Source: Gemmatimonadota bacterium (lineage in GTDB: Bacteria > Gemmatimonadota > Gemmatimonadetes > Longimicrobiales > RSA9). Taken from it: 26,356 bases of DNA. Below, in pieces: positions 8,234 through 14,287 of the stretch; positions within the stretch are counted from its first letter, which is position 1, and each line of letters begins with the position of its first letter. Location of the stretch: the NCBI GenBank assembly GCA_019689775.1, contig JADGGV010000008.1, forward strand, positions 1 to 26,356, read 5' to 3'. The position numbers were made by a program, and so were the translations under genes. The notes under the pieces are model-generated. The model was not told where the DNA came from. It searched no databases and worked only from the letters and a program-made list of their open reading frames with translations.

Positions 8234-9541
8234 ATGAGGCGAGGGCGCGCGCGTTTGGCCGGGCGCGCCGCGACCGGGTTGGCCGTCGCCGCGCTCCTCG
8301 GCGCCGCGCTCACGGCGTGCGGCGCGGGGCCGCGCGAGCGCGTGCTCACGTTCTCGGGGAGCGCGCTCGGCCAGGAGGGCGCCGTCGTCCGCCGGCAGCT
8401 CGCGCGCTTCGCGGCGCTGCACCCCGGGGTGCGCGTGGAGCTGCGCCCCACGCCCGACGCCGCCGACCAGCGCCACCAGCTCTACGTGCAGTGGCTGAAC
8501 GCGCACGTCAGCGAGCCCGACGTGCTCCAGCTCGACGTGATCTGGACGCCCGAGTTCGCGGCCGCCGGGTGGATCCTGCCGCTCGACCGCTTCCGGCCGC
8601 CCGTCGACAGCTTCTTCCCCGCGACGATCGCCGCGAACCGGTGGGGTGGGCGGCTCTACGCGCTCCCCTGGTTCGTCGACGTCGGGATGCTCTATTGGCG
8701 GCGGGATCTACTCCCCGGCCCGCCATCGAGCCTCGAGACGCTCCCGGCCGACGTCGGCGCGGCGCAACGCCGGGCGGGGCTGCCCTACGGCTTCGTCTGG
8801 CAGGGCGCCCGCTACGAGGGGCTGGTCACGGTGTTCTCGGAGGTGCTCGGCGGCTTCGGCGGCCGGATCCTGGACGACAGCGGCGACGTCGTCGTCGACG
8901 CGCCCGCGGCGGTGCGCGCGCTGACCTACCTGCGCGACCTGATCCTCCGCGACGGCGTCTCGCCGGCCGCCGTGCTGACCTGGCAGGAAGAGCAGTCGCG
9001 CTTCGCGTTCCAGAACGGCCAGGCGGTGCTGCTGCGCAACTGGCCGTACGCTTATGCCGCGATGAGCGACCCGGCGGAGTCGCGCGTCGCGGGGCGCTTC
9101 GCCGTGGCGCCGATGCCGGCCGCGCCCGGCGGCGCGCCGACGGCGGCGCTCGGCGGCTCGCAGCTCGCGGTGAACGCCTACTCCGACCAGCCCGAGGACG
9201 CGTACGCGCTGATCCGCTTCCTGCTCGCGCCGGCGCAGATGCTGGAGCGGGCTCGCGCCGTCGGGCAGTTCCCGACGCGGCCCGCGCTCTACGACACTCC
9301 CGAGCTGGCGGCCGCGCTCGCGGTCCCGCCGGCCGAGGCGCGGCGCGTCATCGAGCGCGCCGTACCGCGCCCCGTCACGCCCGTCTACACGCAGCTCTCC
9401 GAGATCCTCCAGATCGAGTTGCATCGGGCGCTGACGCGGCAGGCGGAGCCGGCGGCCGCGCTGCACGAGGCGGCGCGGCGGATGCGTCGCCTCCTGGAGC
9501 GCACCGGCCTCGCCCCGGGAGCGCGGCGTGCGGCAAGGTGA
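8234..9541 (+). CDS. carbohydrate ABC transporter substrate-binding lipoprotein (family 1)
   Basis: 435 residues. The signal peptide ends in a canonical lipobox LTAC with the lipidated Cys at residue 29. The mature domain has the family-1 extracellular solute-binding pattern: VLTFSGSALGQEGAVVRRQL opening strand and helix, HPGVRVELRPTP, PDVLQLDVIWTPEFAAAGWI, LYALPWFVDVGMLYWRRDLL and FQNGQAVLLRNWPYAYA. This resembles trehalose/maltose-type binding proteins (ThuE, LpqY and similar). It captures a sugar outside the inner membrane and delivers it to the two permeases just downstream. First gene of a four-gene operon, with 5 bases to the next start. The actual sugar is unknown; an alpha-glucoside or glucose product is inferred from the GH65 gene nearby. 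Confidence 0.9.
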   Translation: MRRGRARLAGRAATGLAVAALLGAALTACGAGPRERVLTFSGSALGQEGAVVRRQLARFAALHPGVRVELRPTPDAADQRHQLYVQWLNAHVSEPDVLQLDVIWTPEFAAAGWILPLDRFRPPVDSFFPATIAANRWGGRLYALPWFVDVGMLYWRRDLLPGPPSSLETLPADVGAAQRRAGLPYGFVWQGARYEGLVTVFSEVLGGFGGRILDDSGDVVVDAPAAVRALTYLRDLILRDGVSPAAVLTWQEEQSRFAFQNGQAVLLRNWPYAYAAMSDPAESRVAGRFAVAPMPAAPGGAPTAALGGSQLAVNAYSDQPEDAYALIRFLLAPAQMLERARAVGQFPTRPALYDTPELAAALAVPPAEARRVIERAVPRPVTPVYTQLSEILQIELHRALTRQAEPAAALHEAARRMRRLLERTGLAPGARRAAR

Positions 9542-9546
9542 GCGGC

Positions 9547-10464
9547 ATGCGGCGGCGTGAGCGGCGGTCCGGCGCCGAGAGGCGCGAGGCGCGGCTGGCG
9601 TGGGCGTTCGTCCTGCCGGCGCTCGGCGTCGTCGCCCTCGTCGCCTTCGTCCCGCTGGTCGGCACGTTCTGGGAATCGCTGCACCTGCACGACCTGCGCA
9701 TGCCGTGGCTTGGCCGGCCGTTCGTCGGCCTGGCGAACTACGCCGAGGCGCTCGGCGACGCGCGCTTCTGGTCGGCGCTCGCGCACACGGCGGCGTTCAC
9801 GGTCGTATCGGTCGCCATCGAGCTGTCCCTTGGCCTGGCGCTCGCGCTCGCGTTGAACGCGGCCTACCGCGGCCGCGGCCTCGTCCGGCTCGCGGTGCTC
9901 CTCCCCTGGGCGATCCCGACCGTCGTCTGCGCGCTCCTCTGGCGCTTCATGTTCGACAGCGAGTCCGGCGTCGCGAACGCGATCCTCGCAGCCGTCGGCG
10001 TGGTCCCGCGCGGCTTCGTGTGGTTCATCCGCCCGCTCGCCGCCTGGGTCCCGATCGTGCTCGCCGACGTCTGGAAGACGACGCCGTTCGTCGCGCTCCT
10101 CCTCCTCGCCGGGCTCCAGAACATCGACCCCGCGCTCTACGAGGCCGCCATGATGGATGGCGCCCGCGCCGGGCGCCGGTTCACCGAGATCACGCTCCCG
10201 CTCCTCCAGCCGGCGATCCTCGTCGCGCTGATCTTCCGCACGCTCGACGCGTTCCGCGTCTTCGACCTGATCTACGTGCTGACCGGCGGCGGGCCCGGCA
10301 CATCCACCGAGCCGATCTCGCTGCTCACGTTCAACGCGCTGCTTCAGGACCTGCGCTTCGGCTACGGCTCCGCGCTGTCGATGATCGTCTTCCTCGTCAC
10401 GTTCCTGCTGGCGCTCGGCTACATCCGCGTGCTCGGCGCCTCGCTCACCGGGGAGGAGCGGTGA
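9547..10464 (+). CDS. carbohydrate ABC transporter permease (MalF/UgpA-type)
   Basis: 305 residues from ATG 9547. About six membrane helices are visible, for example WAFVLPALGVVALVAFVPLV (19-38) and the AVLLPWAIPTVVCALLWRFM region. The EAA loop that docks on the ATPase is YEAAMMDGARAGRRFTEITL, and LTGGGPGTSTE is the typical MalF-family segment after it. There is no large periplasmic insertion as in enteric MalF. The stop overlaps the next start (GTGA at 10461-10464), so the two permeases are translationally coupled. Confidence 0.93.
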   Translation: MRRRERRSGAERREARLAWAFVLPALGVVALVAFVPLVGTFWESLHLHDLRMPWLGRPFVGLANYAEALGDARFWSALAHTAAFTVVSVAIELSLGLALALALNAAYRGRGLVRLAVLLPWAIPTVVCALLWRFMFDSESGVANAILAAVGVVPRGFVWFIRPLAAWVPIVLADVWKTTPFVALLLLAGLQNIDPALYEAAMMDGARAGRRFTEITLPLLQPAILVALIFRTLDAFRVFDLIYVLTGGGPGTSTEPISLLTFNALLQDLRFGYGSALSMIVFLVTFLLALGYIRVLGASLTGEER

Positions 10465-11282
10465 GGCGGGCGGTGCGCTGGGTGCCGGCGCTCGCGGTGG
10501 CCGCGCTCGTCGTCGCCGGGCTGTTCCCGATCTACTGGGCCGCGGTCTCGTCGGTCACGCCCGAGTCGCGGCTGTTCCAGACGCCGTCGCTCGTACCCGG
10601 GCGCCTCGTGGCCGACCATTACCGCGCGCTCTTCGAGCAGCGCAACTTCTGGATCCCCATCCGCAACTCGCTCGTCGTCGCCGGGGCGACGACGCTCTTC
10701 TCCGTGAGCGTCGGCGCACTCTGCGCGTACGCGCTGGCCCGCCTCCGCTTCCGCGGCAAGCCGCTCATCCTCGCGTTCGTCCTGGCGGTCTCGATGTTCC
10801 CGCAGATCGCCATCGTCTCGCCGCTCTTCATCGTGCTCCGGCGGCTCCACCTGATCAACACCTACCCCGGCCTCGTGCTCCCCTACCTCACGTTCGCGAT
10901 GCCGCTCACGATCTGGCTCCTCGTCGGCTTCTTCCGCCAGCTCCCCGCGGAGCTCGAGGAGGCCGCGATGATGGACGGCGCCGGACGCCTGCGCACGTTC
11001 CGCGAGATCATCCTGCCGCTCTCGCTTCCCGGCCTGGCGACGACGGCGATCCTCACCTTCCTCTACAGCTGGAACGAGTTCCTCTTCGCGCTGTCGTTCA
11101 CGCTCGGGCCCGAGCGCTACACCGTGCCCGTCGCGATCGCGCTCTTCCGCGGGCAGTACCAGGTGCCGTGGGGGCAGATCCTGGCCGCCGCCGTCGTGGC
11201 GACGGCGCCGGTCGCGCTCCTCGTGCTCGCGTTCCAGCGCCGGATCGTGCAGGGGCTCACCGCGGGCGCGGTCAAGGGATAG
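10461..11282 (+). CDS. carbohydrate ABC transporter permease (MalG/UgpE-type)
   Basis: 273 residues. The start is GTG 10461, overlapping the previous stop and preceded by GGGGAGGAG. Six membrane helices are visible, with the EAA loop EEAAMMDGAGRLRTFREIIL followed by PLSLPGLATTAILTFLYSWN, and the family's FLFALSFTL segment. It forms the heterodimeric pore with the preceding permease. The ATPase gene begins 24 bases later. Confidence 0.93.
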   Translation: MRRAVRWVPALAVAALVVAGLFPIYWAAVSSVTPESRLFQTPSLVPGRLVADHYRALFEQRNFWIPIRNSLVVAGATTLFSVSVGALCAYALARLRFRGKPLILAFVLAVSMFPQIAIVSPLFIVLRRLHLINTYPGLVLPYLTFAMPLTIWLLVGFFRQLPAELEEAAMMDGAGRLRTFREIILPLSLPGLATTAILTFLYSWNEFLFALSFTLGPERYTVPVAIALFRGQYQVPWGQILAAAVVATAPVALLVLAFQRRIVQGLTAGAVKG

Positions 11283-11306
11283 TCCGGCCGACAGGGGGAC
11301 GCGACG

Positions 11307-12533
11307 ATGGCGGCCATCACGCTGGACAGGGTGGGGAAGACGTACCCGAACGGGCACGTCGCCGCATGGGAGCTGTGCCTCGAGATCGCCGACGGCGAGC
11401 TGGTCGTGCTCGTCGGCCCGTCCGGCAGCGGCAAGAGCACCGCGCTCCGCATGGTCGCCGGGCTCGAGACGCCGACGTCCGGCCGGATCCTGATCGGCGG
11501 CGACGACGTCACCGACACGCCGCCGCAGGACCGCGACCTCGCCATGGTCTTCCAGAGCTACGCGCTCTACCCGCACAAGACCGTGCGCGAGAACCTCGCG
11601 TTCCCGCTGCGCATGCGCCGGGCCCCGCGCATGCGCATCGACGAGCGGGTGGCGGCGGTCGCCGACGCGCTCGGGCTTCGGCCGCTCCTCGACCGCAAGC
11701 CGGCGCAGCTCTCCGGCGGGCAGCGCCAGCGCGTCGCGCTCGGCCGCGCCATGGTGCGCGAGCCGCGCGCGTTCCTCTTCGACGAGCCGCTCTCGAACCT
11801 CGACCCGGCGCTGCGCGTCCACACCCGCGCCGAGCTGGCGCTCCTCCACCGCCGCCTCGCCGCCACCATGCTGTATGTGACGCACGACCAGGAGGAGGCC
11901 ATGACGCTCGGCGACCGCATCGTCGTCATGCGCGACGGCGCGATCCAGCAGGCCGCACCGCCGCTCGACGTCTACCTCGCCCCGGCGAACCGGTTCGTCG
12001 CCGCCTTCATCGGCTCGCCCGCCATGAACTTCTTCGATTGCGCGGTGACGGCGGACGCGACGGGCGCCCGGCTGGTGTGCGGCGCGCTCGGGGTATCGCT
12101 GGCGACGGGGCCCGACGCGCCGGAGCCGGCCGACGTGCCGGGTGGCGGATTTGCCGCTCAACCCGGTCCCGCCGGTCCCGTCAGCCCCGCCGCCGGGACC
12201 GCCGTTCACGCCGCCGAACCCGCGGATCGCGCTACTGCGGCCGCCGTCGCGGCGCGCGCCACACGGCGAGGCCGCGTGGTGCTGGGCGTGCGCCCGCACG
12301 ACATCGTGCTCGTCGGGGAAGGGCCGGCGGATGCGCGCGGCGAGGTCGCGGTCGTCGAGCCGCTCGGCGCCGAGCAGATCGTCCACGTCCGCATGGCGGG
12401 GCTCGACGAGACGGTCCGCGTCGTCGCGCCCGCGGAGCGCCGCGTCACGCCCGACGAACCGGTCGGCCTCCGCTTCCGCCGCGACCGGCTGCACCTCTTC
12501 GACGCGGAGACCGGGGCGCGGCTGGAGGCGTGA
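11307..12533 (+). CDS. carbohydrate ABC transporter ATPase (UgpC/MsmX/MalK-type) with an atypical insert
   Basis: 408 residues, longer than the usual 350-380. The start is ATG 11307 behind AGGGGGA. The nucleotide-binding domain is complete: Walker A GPSGSGKST (37-45), Q-loop VFQSYALYPHKTVRENL (81-97), signature LSGGQRQ (135-141), Walker B AFLFDEP (155-161), D-loop SNLD and H-loop YVTHDQEEAM (190-199). The C-terminal TOBE/MOBE region begins around FIGSPAMNFF (234-243) and resumes at RGRVVLGVRPHDIVLVGEG (321-339). Between them, about residues 275-320 are a Pro/Ala/Gly-rich stretch absent from typical relatives. It powers import by the two permeases. A decayed copy of the 3' part of a related gene lies about 0.9 kb downstream. 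Confidence 0.93.
   Translation: MAAITLDRVGKTYPNGHVAAWELCLEIADGELVVLVGPSGSGKSTALRMVAGLETPTSGRILIGGDDVTDTPPQDRDLAMVFQSYALYPHKTVRENLAFPLRMRRAPRMRIDERVAAVADALGLRPLLDRKPAQLSGGQRQRVALGRAMVREPRAFLFDEPLSNLDPALRVHTRAELALLHRRLAATMLYVTHDQEEAMTLGDRIVVMRDGAIQQAAPPLDVYLAPANRFVAAFIGSPAMNFFDCAVTADATGARLVCGALGVSLATGPDAPEPADVPGGGFAAQPGPAGPVSPAAGTAVHAAEPADRATAAAVAARATRRGRVVLGVRPHDIVLVGEGPADARGEVAVVEPLGAEQIVHVRMAGLDETVRVVAPAERRVTPDEPVGLRFRRDRLHLFDAETGARLEA
12129..12266 (+). other. low-complexity insert within the ATPase TOBE region
   Basis: This segment encodes residues 275-320 (GFAAQPGPAGPVSPAAGTAV within it). In the true frame many codons end in A or T (GGT, GGA, TTT, GCT, CAA, GAA, ACT, CGA), unlike the surrounding gene, where G or C is nearly universal. 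The frame starting at 12142 reads as a proline-rich peptide with a more normal third-position bias. This suggests inserted DNA or a pair of compensating frameshifts. The cause is inference; the codon shift is seen directly. Confidence 0.5.
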
Positions 12534-12617
12534 GGCGGCATCCGCGTTCGTGCGCTCCTGTGGCGGCGGGAAAGCCTTCGGACCGGAAACGCGGGCGGCC
12601 GCCTCCGGCCTCGCGGC

Positions 12618-13043
12618 TCACGCCGATGTGCCCGGTTGGCCGAGTATCGCCAGGATCTCTCCCGCCGTGCGAAGGGGGATCGCGGCGCCGCGGAAATCGT
12701 CGGCGTTGCGGGTGACGAGGTAATCCGCTCCCACCTTCAGCGCCGCCACGGCCTGCACGGCGTCCTCGAAGTCCGGAAGGTTCAACGCAAGCGCCTCGAG
12801 GAAGTCCGCCTTCTCGGCGGGGACGACCTCCATGATCCGAAGGAGGTCGGCCGTGGCCTCCACGGCCTTCGAGCGCGCCTGCTTGCCGACGATGTAGTGA
12901 TAGGTCGTGACCGTATGTGCCGCGATGAAGCCGGTGGCGTGACCCCGCTCGATCTCCGAGAGCAGCACCGCCGCCTCGCCAAACCAAGGCTCCCGCTCTA
13001 GGGCCACGTCCAGCACGATGTTGACGTCGAGGAGGAGCCTCAT
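12618..13043 (-). CDS. PIN-domain toxin (PIN_3-like, VapC-type RNase)
   Basis: 141 residues, a typical PIN-domain length. The acidic active-site pattern is intact: D6 in LLLDVNIVLDV, E30 in LLSEIERG, D91/D94 in LPDFEDAVQ and D115/D116 in VTRNADDF. PIN toxins are Mg-dependent endoribonucleases that cut tRNA, rRNA or mRNA and are blocked by a cognate antitoxin. GFIAAHTVTTYHYIVGK and IPLRTAGEIL fit the PIN_3 subgroup. The start ATG overlaps the antitoxin stop by four bases (ATGA), the usual antitoxin-first arrangement. It is convergent with the ABC ATPase gene; the 84 bases between them hold no T-run terminator, only a GGCGGCCGCC palindrome. Confidence 0.88.
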   Translation of the reverse strand: MRLLLDVNIVLDVALEREPWFGEAAVLLSEIERGHATGFIAAHTVTTYHYIVGKQARSKAVEATADLLRIMEVVPAEKADFLEALALNLPDFEDAVQAVAALKVGADYLVTRNADDFRGAAIPLRTAGEILAILGQPGTSA

Positions 13044-13288
13044 CGACGGCCGTACTTCTCGACCAGATGCTCGCGATACTCCTCGATCCCACGACTGCCT
13101 CGCGCGACCCCGAGGATGCGCCGAACCGTCGGCGTGAGCGCCTCGTCCGCAACGTCCGCCGCCACCGGGAGCGACAGCAAGAAATTGTTCACCAACTGCG
13201 ACACGTTCGTGCCGTGCAGCTCGCTGTAGCGTTCGCCGCGACGCACGGCCTCCGGATCAAGGGACAGGTTCTTGCTCTGCTTAGCCAC
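13040..13288 (-). CDS. antitoxin of the PIN toxin (DUF6364 / ribbon-helix-helix-like)
   Basis: 82 residues. The chosen start is GTG 13288 (AKQSKNLSLDPEAVRRGERY) because ACGGAGG lies five bases upstream. The ATG at 13309 would add seven residues, has no ribosome site and lies inside an operator-like repeat. The N-terminus has the short strand plus helix pattern of a ribbon-helix-helix DNA-binding fold (KNLSLDPEAVRRGERYSELH, then TNVSQLVNNFLLSL). The C-terminus (LTPTVRRILGVARG, IEEYREHLVEKYGRR) is the likely toxin-wrapping part. It should neutralise the toxin and repress the shared promoter, as is usual for such pairs. Confidence 0.82.
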   Translation of the reverse strand: MAKQSKNLSLDPEAVRRGERYSELHGTNVSQLVNNFLLSLPVAADVADEALTPTVRRILGVARGSRGIEEYREHLVEKYGRR

Positions 13289-13300
13289 CGCAACCTCCGT

Positions 13301-13333
13301 TATGCGCATTCCTATCGCTAAACTATGCGCATT
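13301..13333. repeat. paired palindromic operator-like repeats at the toxin-antitoxin promoter
   Basis: The 10-mer TATGCGCATT occurs at 13301-13310 and again at 13324-13333, start to start 23 bases (about two helical turns). Its core ATGCGCAT is a perfect palindrome. One copy overlaps the predicted -10 and the other lies just after the predicted transcription start. This fits autoregulation by the antitoxin or toxin-antitoxin complex (inference). Confidence 0.6.
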
Positions 13334-13350
13334 GCTCGCGTGCGAGTCAA
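13322..13350 (-). promoter_or_regulatory. sigma-70-like promoter of the toxin-antitoxin operon
   Basis: On the - strand TTGACT (13350-13345, five of six consensus bases) is followed after 17 bases by CATAGT (13327-13322, four of six). Transcription would start near 13315, giving a leader of about 27 bases to the GTG start. Confidence 0.55.
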
Positions 13351-13365
13351 GCGAGCGCCGACGCG

Positions 13366-13398
13366 TCCCGCCCCTGGAAGCACGGGGCGGGAGCCCCG
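13366..13398. other. two overlapping, mutually exclusive hairpins
   Basis: TCCCGCCCC (13366-13374) pairs perfectly with GGGGCGGGA (13384-13392) across a 9-base loop. The right arm also belongs to CGGGGC-GGGA-GCCCCG (13383-13398), a 6-base stem with a GGGA tetraloop. Neither is followed by a T-run on either strand, so a standard intrinsic terminator is not supported. It lies between the toxin-antitoxin promoter and the ATPase remnant. Confidence 0.4.
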
Positions 13399-13405
13399 TT
13401 CGTCC

Positions 13406-13627
13406 GCGACGCCCGTCGACGTGTTCATTTCCCGCCCTCCAACCCTACGCGGACGCCTCGCCGGGCGATCGTGCGAGTTCGGGGTCGCGGCACCGGCCGA
13501 GGCGCGGCGCGCGAGCGCGGCCAGCGCCGTGTGGCGGGACCGCGTGGCGCTGGGTGTGCGCCTGCGCGGCATCGTGTGCGTAGGGGAAGGGTAGGTGGCG
13601 GAGACCGACGCGCGGCTGGAGGCGTGA
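13406..13627 (+). pseudogene. decayed 3' remnant of a second UgpC-type ABC ATPase gene
   Basis: The frame reads ATPVDVFISRP, then VALGVRLRGIVCVGEG, an in-frame TAG (13592-13594), then VAETDARLEA and TGA (13625-13627). These match the intact ATPase at APPLDVYLAPA (217-227), VVLGVRPHDIVLVGEG (324-339) and DAETGARLEA (399-408, its exact C-terminus). At the DNA level 13538-13591 aligns without gaps to 12273-12326 with about ten differences. The last 33 bases (13595-13627) also align closely to 12501-12533. The ATP-binding half is absent, and about 58 residues between the last two blocks are deleted. It is a non-functional relic of a duplicated or paralogous gene. Confidence 0.8.
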
Positions 13628-13652
13628 GCGCGCCGCTCGGGCCGAGCCGCAG

Positions 13653-14250
13653 TCACTCGGCCCTGAGCGCCTCGATCGGGTCGACGCGCGCCGCGCGGCG
13701 GGCCGGCAGGTAGGTAGCCAGGAGCGCGGTCCCGGCCACGACCAGCACGACCGCGGCGATGGTCATCGGGTTGGCCGGCCCGGTCTCGTAGAGAAGGCTC
13801 CTCATGACCCGCGTGACCGCGACGGAGAGAACGAGCCCGACGCCGAGGCCGATGCCGGCCGGCGCGAGCCCCTGCCGCACGACCAGCGCGCGCACATCGG
13901 AGAGGCTCGCGCCGAGCGCGATGCGGACGCTGATCTCGCGTGTGCGTTGCCGAACACCGTAGGCGAGGGCGCCGTACAGCCCCAGCGCCGCGAGCGCGAG
14001 CGCGAACGTCGCGAAGCCGGTGAGCAGCACCAAGTAGAACCGCGGCTGCGTCAGCTCCTCGGCGATCAGGCCCTCTCCGGTGACGACCTCCGAGACGGGG
14101 ACCTCCCGGTCGATAGATCGGATAGCGCTCCGCAAAAGGGGCGCGAGCCGCGCCGCCTCGCCGCCTGATGCAGCTCTCGCCCCACGGCCTCGAGCCAGCG
14201 CACGCCACGCGCGCTCCCCACCACTTCCCTCGGGGGACCCTGGCCGGCGT
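13653..14250 (-). pseudogene. 5'-truncated FtsX/ADOP-family permease fragment
   Basis: The clear part (13653-14135) encodes the C-terminal FtsX domain: VPVSEVVTGEGLIAEELTQP, FYLVLLTGFATFALALAALG (first helix), LYGALAYGVRQRTREISVRI with ALGAS, two further hydrophobic helices, and the characteristic end YLPARRAARVDPIEALRAE. Intact ADOP permeases are about 800 residues; here only about 160-180 remain. There is no ATG, only TTG at 14135. The same frame continues upstream as GGEAARLAPLL, which still fits the family. A further piece (REVVGSARGVRWLEAVGRE, about 14236-14170) fits the preceding family region but in another frame, indicating a frameshift plus deletion. ADOP permeases are MacB-like transporters common in Acidobacteriota and Gemmatimonadota. 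Confidence 0.75.
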
Positions 14251-14287
14251 CGGGTGCAGGCATCGCCATTCCCGGCGGGTGGTTACG

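Noticed and set aside
10419..12494. 691-codon - strand frame opposite the second permease and the ATPase
   Set aside because: It is antisense to well-defined ABC genes and has no recognisable domain or ribosome site.
12534..12617. Intrinsic terminator between the convergent ATPase and toxin genes
   Set aside because: Only a short loop-less palindrome GGCGGCCGCC and no T-run are present, so a terminator cannot be supported.
13289..13309. ATG 13309 as antitoxin start
   Set aside because: It lies within the operator-like repeat and has no ribosome site, whereas GTG 13288 has ACGGAGG at proper spacing.
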